In this document: piece by piece, positions 1 through 10,500 of the stretch | Layout of the letters: each line of letters starts with the position of its first letter | Position numbering within the stretch: the stretch's first letter is position 1 | Source: Apteryx mantelli | Lineage: Eukaryota; Chordata; Aves; Apterygiformes; Apterygidae | DNA: 64,000 nt | Reading direction: 5' to 3' | Assembly: GCF_036417845.1 (NCBI RefSeq) | Contig: NC_090020.1 | Coordinates: 42,206,425 to 42,270,424, forward strand | The notes under the pieces: generated by a model | What the model saw: only the letters and a program-made list of their open reading frames with translations | The model's database searches: none | Told to the model about the DNA's origin: nothing | Made by a program: the position numbers and the translations under genes

Positions 1-3000
1 AAGTGAAGGGAGTTAAAACACATATGAAAAAAAAGGTAGCAAAATAGAGCATAACCAAGCTGTTTGCCAAATGAAGCTGCATATGAAAGCAAGGCTCCAT
101 TTGCTACTGTTGCCTACCATCCCAATTGCATTATACCTCACACTGATCAGACCCAATAGGAGGGAAGCTTGACAGCTCCCCTGGACCTAAGAAAATCCCT
201 CATTCATTATGCTTTGCAGCAATTATATACCAAAAAAACCTAATCTTCTGAGAGCTTGATGTTGTTCTTCCTTCAGTTCTTTCCTATCCCCCCTGTAATT
301 TTTTCTTTAGATCTTCTCTGTGTAGAGTATTACATCCTCATACACATTCATCGGAACCCAGACTCCAACTCTGAATGTAGTTTCCAAGCAGTAGTATAGT
401 TTAAAAAATCCACTTCTCTAACATGAGAACACAAAATTAACTGCTAGACTAATATTGGACTTCTGGACAACATTTGCATTTCAGAAAACTCTGTGAAGTA
501 TTTTAGCATAGTATAATGGAAGACAGTACTCAGAAGTAAGGAGTACTTTTTGTACCCTAATGGTCTCGGGTATAACAAAAATCAGTTCCACTAACTAGTC
601 AACTTGATCTGCTTTTTTGCACAAGGGTTGTCTACCACAGTTCACATCTTGTTCATTTTTGAGATGGCAGGTACTCCTGAGCTTGTACTCTTATAGCCAC
701 AGAAACTAAGAAAAGTATTTCAAGTGTCCTACCATTTGTAAGGCAAGAAGCAAGTTCAGGGTATAAGCATATACTCTTGTCTACATCACCTCAGTCTTTT
801 GTGGGGAGGGAAGGCAGAAGGGAAATGTTGCCATATAGTACTACTAAAAAAGGATTCCTAAATACATAATAAATAAAAAATAAATAAAAATACCAAGATG
901 CCTTTTTAGAGCAAGCAGAACCTTGAAGTCTGATTATGGCAAGTCAGAGAAGTCTTTCACCTTAAGAACGTCCTAGGATATTTACAAAAAAAGTTGTCTC
1001 TACACAATGACACAAGCGATAATGTTGACATTATCATGTTCTTGGAATGTTTATTAAACAATGCTTTGTTCTTTTGTTACACAAATAAACAAGGTAGAAC
1101 TAGTTCAAGCTGCAGGAAGATGGATTTCACTAGGTGGTGACAAAGCAAAGCAAGCCTGAAATTAGGAAGTGAAAGATGTTTTGGGCCTGTAAAAATAAAT
1201 GATATTTTGCATGCAATATTAGGTTCTCACACAATTTCTATCCATTCTTTTAATCAGATGTCAGCTTGTATTTCTAGAACTATATTTCTTTAGAGAAGGT
1301 TAACTTATATTTTGATGATAACTGATCATTAAAAGCTTATTAAAGGAAGATATCACAGACATCTATTTGAACTATTCTCATTTCTTCCTGGAGTGAAAAC
1401 CTGATGCAAGTTAACTCCTTAAAAACAGTCTGGTACCGGCAAACAAGACCTGAGTCTCAACAGAAGAAAAGCAAAGGAGCAAGACTCTTGACCTCTCATA
1501 TAGCATGGCTCCTTCTAAAGCCATTAGCTTTATACCCCACCCTGTCTGTATTTCTTCTATATCTAGACATACAAAGTCTTTTCTACAGAAATTGCTACTT
1601 AAAGGTTGAGGTGTATCTTACAAGACCTGCACAAACTTTATTCATCCTACATCTGTTATACGAAAGGAACCAATACACATACCATAATTGCCTGCCTATT
1701 TCAGATACTATCTGCAGTTGAATATAGTACTATGTGTGCACATGCACGTGTAATTAGGTAGTAATACAAACATAATACATGCAAACATATACGGTTCGAT
1801 GAACGCAGACTAGAAAGATACAAAACTCTGTGCTGTCCAAGAAGATACAGAACAACGCAGCTGAAGGGGACCAGGGGATGGTATTTAACAGTTTACAGTA
1901 ACTTCTTTTGAAATGCTGTCTCTACCTGTGGCATACTGGAAGCCTACCAATACAACAGCCCCCACTACCTTTTGCAGACTATTCGGCAACTGCAGAGGTA
2001 ATTCTCAAGCCACACTTGGGCCATTTTTACCACTGATGGGCATCCAAGGGTATTTATGTCCCTTGAAATTATGCTGCAAGTCCCAAAGGTCTGGATGCCT
2101 GAGCTAACAACCAAATTGCCAGACTAAAAAGATTTTATTGAAATCCTATAATAGCTGAATAATATTTCTATGATATGTTTGAAAGTAGGGATATTCAGTA
2201 GGTATTTTTACTGCCTTTATAGCCATTTATACCTTAGAGAAGATCAAATTCTCAGGTAAAAAAAGAACGAGAACAAAAAAAGAGAATATGAGAAAGAGAG
2301 ATTCCCAGAAGAAGCACAAAAAAAAAAGTAAGGAGCATCCTAGAGTAGGAACAAAAACTTTTTACTAAAAAAAACCCAAACAAACTGATCTTTGTTAATG
2401 ACATCAGGCACCTGTTTCTTTTGCTTTCTTCATTTTTTCATTGAAGTAAGACTGTTAAGTAAATTTCTTTTAAGAAAGACTCTCACTATCCTTGAAAAGA
2501 CACTTTCTAATTTTATCAAGAGTATTTTAACAGAAGATAAATCACCAAGTGAGGATTGATTGGCTATGCACTTTGAATCAGGGCTCATTTACACTTCAGT
2601 GAAAAAAGCAGCGCTGTTTCAAGGAATTTTATTCAGTTTGGACCTTTTAGTTTAGTTCAGTTAAAAAATAACCCATTCAGAACTTAAGCAGTGAACTGCT
2701 CACTGGAAAAGAAAAAAAAAGTATTAGAAAGGACTCCCTCCCTTTTCTAAATTACGATCAAGAAGTAGGTACAAACGGAGTCTAACCTCTTGAGGGATTC
2801 TTATGACTAGTCATTTCATTTTTTTGACAATAGATGCACATGGATTTCCAGATACAAATAAACTTAAGTATATTCTACACAGAAAAGTAAATTTTTACCA
2901 TGCCACAGAATTTGCTTTCATTTATCAAACAATTTTATAATGCTAGGAACCTGTATTTTATATTGCAATCCAGTAGCTTTGGAAAATACAGTGTGTGGTC

Positions 3001-3195
3001 TTGATCAAACTACTCAAAAACATATTTTTCTAGTGCTTTTTAACTTAACATTTAAAGTTCATAATTCTGTTAAACCTACTAAACAAGTTTCAGGTTCAGG
3101 ATGAATTTAACACACATACAGAGGGGAAATCTGACAAAAAAAAAAATTCTGGAAACGTTGAACAAAGTCACAGTTAATCTTTCTTTGGCAAATTC

Positions 3196-3302
3196 TCATC
3201 CCTGCAGAGAACTGTTCTTTTGCAACTTCCAATACCAGTCCCAGGACTTCTGCTTGTAAAGTCCCCGTTGCTTATAGGGATTTTTGTTTCTTCTTCTCAC
3301 GG
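3196..3302 (-). other. Candidate open segment, exon-like C-terminus
   Basis: A minus-strand open segment of about 35 codons ends at a TGA (3196-3198). It has a protein-like, basic and aromatic composition (RRRNKNPYKQRGLYKQKSWD, continuing with WYWKLQ). It is preceded on the minus strand by a long C/T tract (3311-3345) and an AG, which together could act as a 3' splice site. A possible AATAAA on the minus strand near 2627 could end such a terminal exon. I do not recognise the peptide. A direct join from the exon candidate at 5441-5561 would create a stop in all three AG options I tried. It may be chance. Confidence 0.15.
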
Positions 3303-3310
3303 GTGCAAGG

Positions 3311-3345
3311 TGGGAGGAGGAGGGGGGGAAGGGGGGAATAACAAC
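3311..3345 (+). repeat. Purine-rich G-tract
   Basis: A run of almost pure purines on the plus strand contains several G blocks separated by A, including one of seven and one of six. The complement is a pyrimidine tract on the DMXL1 sense strand. It could form a G-quadruplex or triplex, or serve as a polypyrimidine tract. It is simple sequence with no proven function. Confidence 0.6.
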
Positions 3346-5440
3346 TGAAGCAGAACTGAATAAGGAAACATGCACAAAGTCATTCAACAGTAGGAGTGGT
3401 ATCAGTGCTGATTACCTAATAACTTACATACAACTCCAGTAATAACTACTATAGCAGTATCCTATATATGTGAGAAACTCTATAAACTTATTAACAGAGC
3501 GTTTTTATGCTCAAGTACTTCAGATTTGAAAAGACTAAGAAAGCAAAGGATATATTCCACTGTAGACAAGTATGTTGAAAATAAAACAATTTCTGGAGAA
3601 GCACATACAGAGCAAACAGTCAAATTCTGACTTTATCTTCAGGATTTTTGTAGTTATGTAGCACTTAATTCAGACAACACTGAATTTTTTTTATAAAAGA
3701 CATACAGCCCAGCCCTTCAAATTGAAGGAAGTAAAGTATTGGCACATGAAAATCATACTTAAACAGGATAGGTTACTGACTTGTATTCTGTTCTCATATA
3801 TTTGTGCTCAACACATAGCTTTGCAAATTCAGCTTGCACAAACAAAAAATTTACTTGGAGATTTACGGACAAGTTCTTCAAATTCATTTAATGTACCATA
3901 TTTTATTACCACTTGCTCTCAACAGATATTTAAAAACAGGGATGCGTACTGCAGTATCTTGAAGCTTATAAGCCTTACGCTTGCTATATATAAATAAATG
4001 ATGTGCAAAATCTCTTTATCAGTGTTTCTCCCTAAGGAAGCTCAAACTCTTCTTGACACTTCACATCCTAAAAAAGAAAGCCAGATCCTCTGCCACTTGC
4101 ACACCATAAGGATAAATACCTCAAATACAGTCTTAAAGCAGGCCTGATCTAACTGTACACATACATATCCAAAAAGCTACATGAAATTCAGTGAGTGCAG
4201 ACACTTTTTACTGGTTTTGCTTTCAATTTTCAGAGTTTTGGAGAAGAATCTGTTCTTTTTAAACTTAAAAAAAGTTGGAATATTTGAAAACTTTTTACCT
4301 TAAATATTCAGTATAGCACAGCAGACAGTGTTTTGGACCACACTATATCTGCAATCAAGGTATTACAGACCAAGTTCTTTTGTCAGGCAAAGAGAGCTTT
4401 CCCCAGCTGTACAGCAAGTAATCCTGAAATGTTAACTCCTGTGAGTTCTTAACCATGAAAACTAGAGGCATATAAGTTTGCCAAGACTGGCATAGGAAAT
4501 CCATAGTTGAGGGAGTGAGATTCTCCAAAATAATGCTGAGAGGGAGGGTTAAACTTTCTCACTCTCTGCTCTTCTCTATGTCACTAAATACAATAAGCCA
4601 AGATTAATTCCCAGCAAAGGGGGGCAGGCCTTTACAATGTAATATTTCCATAAGCTCTCTAAATAAAATACATACACAGACATAAACAACATATACCTTG
4701 CTCTCTTTATGCTAAGAAAGAATCTAAAATTAAGATGTAAGAAGTCATTTATAAACTACTTCCATTTTGTTTCAAATGAGATTCTAAAAACTTGTACACG
4801 TCCATATACTTCACTACAACTTGCAAGTTGAACATGTCTTTTTCTACTTCCAAGAGATCATTCAATGGTATTTATACTTATTAACGCATACATCATAACT
4901 TCAGATCTAGGAACAGACCTGTCAATTTTTCTTGTTGGATTTTCTAAAGGTTTAAGTCCACCATGTTTTTCCAAAAAGATAAACACTAGTTTCTGTACCT
5001 TTCACTTATTAGTCTTTTGAAGCCATCTGGTGAACTTCACATAGCTTTATAAAATGAACAACTACAAAATAAAACAAGCAATCGAGGACATTTCTTAAGA
5101 AAATAAATGCATTAGTAACCTTTGGGGTGGGAGGGGACGGACAAAAACAAATCAAAATGAGTGTGTCTATTGAAAACATTGTTACTATACTTATGTCAGA
5201 ATAACTCTTGTAAAAAAGAGTCCATAGAAACAGTTACTGAAAACTCTATTTTTGGATCACTCCTTTCTCCCCAAAGGGTCATTCTCATTCTTCTCATGCA
5301 TTACCGATTTCTAACACTTCTAGTAAGTTAGGTTATAAAAGGCAGAGAGAGCTCCTCAATGACATCAATAACTTGACCTCTTTTCCTCAAAAAAAGGTGT
5401 CAAAACTGGAAACTTAAGAGAACATACTTCGAGGACTTAC

Positions 5441-5561
5441 CAGCACCTTACTGTAAAGCAAACTTCATCGTCTCTTGCCAAATAGTTTCCCACCACTCGG
5501 GGGTCTTTAATGTTTCTGGATATGTGAAATTTGACACAGTTCGAATTTGAAGTCACAATTG
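5441..5561 (-). other. Candidate cryptic or alternative exon in DMXL1 intron 1
   Basis: On the minus strand a strong pyrimidine tract (about 5564-5590) ends in AG at 5562-5563. It is followed by 121 bases containing 39 open codons, then CTG|GTAAGT, close to the consensus donor, at 5441/5440. The open frame contains HISRNIKDPRVVGNYLARDD and looks protein-like rather than low-complexity. The exon would start in phase 1 and end in phase 2. DMXL1 exon 1 ends in phase 0, and joining it here directly would put a TGA in frame within three codons, so this is not simply DMXL1 exon 2. It could be an exon of an unrecognised gene nested on the same strand, a poison or non-coding exon, or chance. I do not recognise the protein family. 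Confidence 0.35.
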
Positions 5562-6911
5562 CTTCAGTTAAAGAAAAAAACCCCTTCCAACATGAAATTA
5601 CCTACAGGATTAGGTTTTTTGGAAATACGCAGATCTCCTTCAAGGAGATAGACGAACATGCTGACGCAAAACCAATCTAACACAGTAGCAGAAGGTCCAA
5701 AGAAGTCCAATGGTCTCACTAGAAGTAGAACTAAGTAATCCCAGATGGACTCAGCAGAAGTACTTCCAAGATGTTTCAATCTGGAATGCTGATCATACCC
5801 CAGACTTTCCAGCCCTAGTACTGCACTGCTACTACAAACCGAAGCTGGAAGAAGCCAGTTGAACTTAATTACATAGATAAGAAAGGACACAAAAATTAAA
5901 GTTTCCTCATTCTTGCATTACTGTTTATCATTCTCCTATCAAAAACTGCATTATGCTGTAAGCAGTAATTAGAGCTGGCCAGAAGAAGTAAGGTTAAAAA
6001 TACTTAAATGCGGTGCACTAAGAGACTTAGCTTAGTTTTATTTCATTCCTCTTCAGCCTAAAAAGGAAGGCTAAACCGGCATATTTTCAAGGGAGAGTGG
6101 GAAGGAAAACACAACAACAATCTACTTAACAAAAGCGAAAGGGAGAAAAGTAAATGCTTAAAAAAAAAAAAAAAAGCTTTTGTCTATATTAAGTGCTGCA
6201 AGTGTTTATTTTCACTAGAATTATAAACGCTGATAAGGAGCTCAAAGACGGTTTTAAAACCTTAACGTTGGGCCACAGCATTACAAGATCTTCTTCAACT
6301 AAGACCGGTAAGTATTTTAATTATATACCTAACTGAAAGCAAGTGCTAAAATTCCTTTGCACAGAAAGTCGCACGTAGAAGCTGATGTTTATGTAATCCT
6401 TCACATGCGTTCCCAAAGCCACCATATTCCCGCATCAGCGAACCTCTGGACGAACACATGTGTGGCCCTACCTTTGCCAAGCAGCATAATAAAGCCACAT
6501 CCATTTTATTTTTTGCCCAATTAAAAGCACACCCCGCCCACCCCACACGCCGCTCGCATCACAGGGCTCCGCAGTCACCGTCGCTACGGGAAAGTTTCGC
6601 GGGCCCCCGAGCAGGTGTACCGCAGGCCTCCGCCGAGGGCCCCAACGGCGGGACGGCGCCGCCCGCCCCCGCGGGCTCCGCCGTTAAGGGCCGATAACGC
6701 TCTCGGGGACCGGCCACCCCGCCCGGCAGGGTCACGCGCCAGCGGAGCGCCGCCGCCGCCGCGCCTGACGCAGCCGGTTTCGGCGCCGGCTCCGCAGCGA
6801 GCGCAGGCCGCGGGAGCGCGGCGAGGCCCGTTCCGGCCCGTTCCGGCGCGGCGGGCGGCGGCGGGCACGCGGTGCCGGCCCCGCGGGGAGGCGCGGCGCG
6901 GCGCGACTCAC

Positions 6912-6998
6912 CGTGAAGGGCTGATCGCGGAGGCTCCCCACGGAGAAGCAGTTGTCGCCGGGGTTCACGGCCCCCGTCAACACCTGGTGCAGGTTCAT
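6912..6998 (-). CDS. DMXL1: DMXL1 coding exon 1 (Rabconnectin-3 family, V-ATPase assembly)
   Basis: The minus strand encodes 29 residues starting MNLHQVLTGAVNPGDNCFSV and ending at a good donor, ACG|GTGAGT (last exon base 6912). The start is almost identical to vertebrate DMXL1 as I remember it; the paralogue DMXL2 begins MHLHQ, so N at residue 2 and F at residue 18 favour DMXL1. The ATG has G at -3. The exon ends in phase 0, just before the residues AYASGCD expected from exon 2. The full protein is a WD40-repeat protein of about 3000 residues, related to yeast Rav1, that binds the V-ATPase V1 sector and promotes pump assembly on endomembranes. Residues 23-27 differ slightly from the mammalian form. 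Only this exon is in the window. Confidence 0.9.
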
Positions 6999-7118
6999 GG
7001 CGACACGCAGGCGCCGGCCGCTACCGGCCCCCGGCCGCCGAGCCGCTCGAGCGTCCCTCGTCCCGAGGACGGCGCAGGGGAAGGCGGCGACGGCGGCACA
7101 TACCGGGGGCGGGGCCGC

Positions 7119-7160
7119 GCCGGCCGGCCGGCCGGCCGGGGCGGGGCGGGGCGGGCGCGG
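7119..7160. repeat. CCGG tandem repeat followed by GGGGC repeats
   Basis: Five consecutive CCGG units (about 7119-7140) form a self-complementary block. They are followed directly by several GGGGC units (about 7138-7156). This lies in the presumed 5' UTR or core promoter of DMXL1. The GGGGC units are Sp1-type sites and could form a G-quadruplex. Confidence 0.7.
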
Positions 7161-7246
7161 CCGGGGGGCGGCGCGGAGCCGCAGCGCCCCCTGCCGCCGG
7201 CCCGCGCCGCCGGCCGCGCTCGCGGAGCCGCTGCGCGGCACCAAAC

Positions 7247-7255
7247 CTCGCGAGA
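7247..7255. promoter_or_regulatory. CTCGCGAGA promoter element
   Basis: This matches nine of ten positions of the palindromic TCTCGCGAGA motif known from CpG-island promoters, where it is associated with ZBTB33/Kaiso binding and bidirectional transcription. It sits about 250 bases upstream of the DMXL1 ATG, next to a CRE-like TGACGTC at 7267-7273. Confidence 0.6.
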
Positions 7256-7266
7256 GCGCGCCCTGG

Positions 7267-7273
7267 TGACGTC
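7267..7273. promoter_or_regulatory. CRE-like TGACGTC
   Basis: Seven of eight bases of the CREB/ATF palindrome TGACGTCA are present. It is located in the DMXL1 island between the CTCGCGAGA element and the NRF1-type sites, the usual position for CRE sites in TATA-less promoters. Confidence 0.5.
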
Positions 7274-7342
7274 CTCGGCCGCCCGAGGCGTGAGCCCTCG
7301 TGCCTCCACTTCCCCTCCGTCACCGGGCAGGCTCTGGCCGCG

Positions 7343-7418
7343 GCGCATGCGCGCTAGCACGCCGGGAGCCACACCAAGAGAGGGGGGAAGAGGGGCGAGG
7401 GCCTGTCTGCGCATGTGC
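7343..7418. promoter_or_regulatory. Pair of NRF1-type sites
   Basis: GCGCATGCGC at 7343-7352 is a perfect palindromic core of the NRF1 consensus. TGCGCATGTGC at 7408-7418 differs at one position. The spacing is about 66 bases. NRF1 activates many mitochondrial and housekeeping genes from CpG-island promoters. Binding here is inferred from sequence only. Confidence 0.6.
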
Positions 7419-7469
7419 GGCGGGCGGGGCTGCGGGGGCCCGCCCGCGGGAGGCGGTGCCCCTGGCGGC

Positions 7470-7503
7470 GGGGAGGGGAGGGGAGGGGAGGGGAGGGGAG
7501 GGG
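7470..7503 (+). repeat. (GGGGA)n minisatellite
   Basis: Seven consecutive G blocks of four separated by single A bases. This is an uninterrupted potential G-quadruplex on the plus strand, at the upstream edge of the DMXL1 promoter island. Confidence 0.85.
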
Positions 7504-7560
7504 CGGCCCGGGCGGCCCAGCCGGCCCTCGGCGCCGGCCGTTGGGGCCCGGGGGCCCGTT

Positions 7561-7591
7561 GGGACATGTTGGGGCCCAGAGCGCCGCGGCG
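7561..7591 (+). other. Possible divergent transcript first exon end
   Basis: On the plus strand, 3' of the NRF1-type sites, the island contains GCGGCG|GTAAGG with the donor GT at 7592-7593, preceded by an ATG at 7566. A spliced antisense or divergent non-coding RNA starting in the island would fit, but nothing else supports it. The long open frames in this GC-rich stretch come from its composition. Confidence 0.2.
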
Positions 7592-10500
7592 GTAAGGGCA
7601 GGCCGAGAGCAGGGGCGAAACCTCTGAGCCGCGTTTCGGGGTGGCTGGCTGGGGCAGACGTGCTGTCCTCTGAGGGAAGGGGCCCCGTCCGAGGGGGGCG
7701 AGGGCTAGTGCTGCTGCTGCGTCACCGGGAGAGAAAGTGCGTGTCCCTCCCTCTGCAGCTAGGACAAAGCGTTTCGGATGCTTTCCGCATTGCACAGCGG
7801 CCCGGCCTGCGGCCCGCTCAGCGGCTCTTGCCAAAACTTCCCCCGCTATGGGCCTGTGAAGGTCCTGCCACACTCTAGGGGCCTTTTGTGGTGATTTTTT
7901 TTTTTTTTAGGATACATTTAAGAAACTCATTTTTTAAAATCAGTGTATGAGGTCGATGTGTGGTAACAGCAGAGAAGTATAAAAATCAAAACCTCACTCC
8001 CTGTAAAAAAAAAGCAAAATACATTAATATTTTCTCTCTTTTACCTATCAAATGACCAAACTGAGCAGGGTAGGCTGCCTTCATAATGAATATTTCCAAT
8101 AATGTTGTTGGTAACTTAGCAGTGCTGCCCTTCCCTATCTTCCTGTTGAGTTGAAAACGCAGGGTTCACATTTTTTCCCTTGGCTTCTCAAACTGGTAAC
8201 ATCCAGTCATAGCTTCAAGTCATGCTATGGCTTACATGCTCTTGGTTTCTGGCAGCAAAGCAGAGGCCTTAGTCTTTGCCTGGTTAGTACTAGTAATTTT
8301 CCAATGCTTCTATAACGTACAAATGAATACACAAAAAAACAAACCCTGAAGTACTCATAAATTATTTGTGATCACTAGGACACACTGGATAATGGTTGCT
8401 GAATAAATGAATTTAATTTTCATATTAAGATAGCTGCTCCTTTGGCCTGGTGGCAAGGCAGTAGATTTGGCTAATGACCTATTTCTCCCTCCAGATGGGG
8501 GAGAAAAGGAGATGGACTCAGAGTGAGTCAAATCTGCTGCTCCGTGGCCCTCCTTACTGGAGCTTACAAAGGAGTTTATAGCCCCAGATACTAGCCCATT
8601 TCACTTCACAGGCTGAGGGCAACAACTGCAACCTTTCTGCAGGGTGTTACAAAGGGAAGCGTTCTGGCTATGGGATAGCTGGTTGGTTGAGGCTTAGGAA
8701 ACTCGGAAGACGTTTTCCTGGGAGTCCAGATTAGCTGCAGGTAACCAGGTTTTTCAGCATCTTTGTAACATCAGAAAAAAATGGAAGCCCTCTGGGATAG
8801 GCATTGCTTTACAGAACAGGGCTTAAGAACTGGAGAATTTAAGAACAGGGTTAGTGAAAGGTTCTAGCCAGTTAGGGCCAATGTGATGATAACCTCGAGT
8901 CTGACCCTGAGCTAGGAGAGTGACAGGCGGTGGGACTTGCACATTAGGATGGCATGAAGATCTTCAGCTCTGTCAAATCAGGTGTCTAACCATTTGAGCA
9001 ACTCTTCCCCTCTAAATGGACTGAAAGATTGAAGTATCTCCAAACTATGGGAAAGCATGGGCATCCTCTATGCTACACTGAAAGCAGTTCATGTCTGGTT
9101 ATTTCTTAGCATTGTTTTTCTGTAACTAGTTTTTAGTATTTTATCAATTTCTCATAGAAACTATAGCATTACTTGTGCTTTTTCCTCATAAATTACAGCT
9201 CCTATACCAATTTCCATTCTTATGTTTACATTAACCCAGTAGGGAATATTAGAGCCTCATTCTGTCCACCAGCTCTTCCAAGAAGTATTTATTGTGCACC
9301 AGGGAGGTGCTGTTTTTTTCTGTGTCTCGGTGAGAAAGAATGCCCATTTGAATTTTTAAGTATAATGTGATGTTTAATTAGAATATTCAAACGTAGGAGC
9401 AGAATAAAAGATTGGCATTAAATCTTGTGTCCCTTCTGATGCTGGGAACCCTGAGGTGATACAGCAAAGGACAGAACTCTAAGTCAGGACGTGCCACACT
9501 GCACAAATCCTGCCCTTGGAGAAGCTCCCCAGCATTTTGGTCTGTAGAGCTCTTACAGGATTTTCTTAGACGAAAACAATTCTATTCATCATTCCTACTA
9601 TCAAGAAGAAGGAGGTCTACATGAGAACATGCTGCTTCACTTTCTGATAGAGACACAAGACACAAGTGATATAATTGCCGGTACCAGGCGAGAGCTGCCT
9701 ACAGGCTTCTCTGTTAGGATTAGCCAGATAAGTTTATCTTGTGGCCAAGGGATATGTGCGGCACAGCACAGACCTGTGCGTCCTCAGGTCAACTGTTATT
9801 TGGATCACTAAGTCCTCAATGTATAGTAGTCTTCCGGTTAGGATCACTAGAATAATATAAAATCCATATCATTTCATAATGTGTAGACATTGCTTTGTAT
9901 ATTGCATCCCACAATATTTATAAGATGGTGCTTCATATTTATGTACAACAATGCCTTCTCTCCTTGTGTTACTTTTCCAGTTCTAATGCAAACAAGGTCA
10001 ACTCATACCCTTTTTGGCATGGGTTTCAAATATTATTTTAGTAATTACAAGCCTTGCATCCTTTGAAAAGCAGACTGAAAAGCATCTTACTATACTAGTG
10101 GCTCCTGCAATAATTCCAAGCAAATGAAAGAAAGAGTTCTCTGATTTTCTAAGGCCTTCTGAACTGAGAAAAATCTATCAGATTTTTCTCTGCATGTACA
10201 TAGACAGACATTCCTTCAAAGAGTCATGCTTCTCTTGTGCTGGATATAAACTGCTATCACCCTAATCACTTCTGTTTTGGAAAGGATCAAAAAGCTTATC
10301 AAATTATCATCACAGAATCATATCAAAGTGATCTTATACTTGCCAGGAGTGATTTGATTACAGCTGTATAATCTAATAAAGCAGTCTCAGTGGACTTTTA
10401 AGTTCACAAAAATTATTTTCATTGGTTCTGAGCAAGAAAGTGAATTATAAATGAACCCAGTAAGAGGCCTCTATTTGTCATTTTCCACATTGCCATCTAC

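Larger units (their letters stand above)
1..6905 (-). other. DMXL1: Presumed DMXL1 intron 1 (5' part)
   Basis: This stretch lies directly downstream, on the minus strand, of the DMXL1 exon 1 splice donor. It is AT-rich, and the plus strand is visibly A-rich with many A runs, so the sense strand is T-rich as is common in vertebrate introns. I searched both strands for the next conserved DMXL1 exon (the segment beginning AYASGCDIV in mammals, from memory) and did not find it, so exon 2 should lie beyond the left edge. Two small minus-strand open segments are listed separately. The rest shows no recognisable gene, RNA or repeat. Confidence 0.7.
6540..7620. promoter_or_regulatory. DMXL1: CpG island and promoter of DMXL1
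   Basis: There is a sharp change from AT-rich flanks to very GC-rich, CpG-dense DNA covering DMXL1 exon 1 and its upstream side (to the right, since the gene is on the minus strand). No TATA box is evident. Upstream of the start codon are a CTCGCGAGA element (7247-7255), TGACGTC (7267-7273), a perfect palindromic NRF1-type GCGCATGCGC (7343-7352), a second near-match TGCGCATGTGC (7408-7418), and many GGGCGG-type Sp1/KLF boxes. This is the architecture of a constitutive housekeeping promoter, often with transcription in both directions. Confidence 0.85.

Noticed and set aside
5564..5890. 108-codon minus-strand frame as a small secreted protein
   Set aside because: No recognisable family, and it ends inside the pyrimidine tract of the neighbouring exon candidate. 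Probably intronic noise.
6584..7878. Several long open frames (up to 326 codons) on both strands in the DMXL1 island
   Set aside because: Their composition is Pro/Arg/Ala/Gly-rich in all frames, as produced by GC-rich DNA without stops. Only the 29-codon DMXL1 exon has a family match and a donor.
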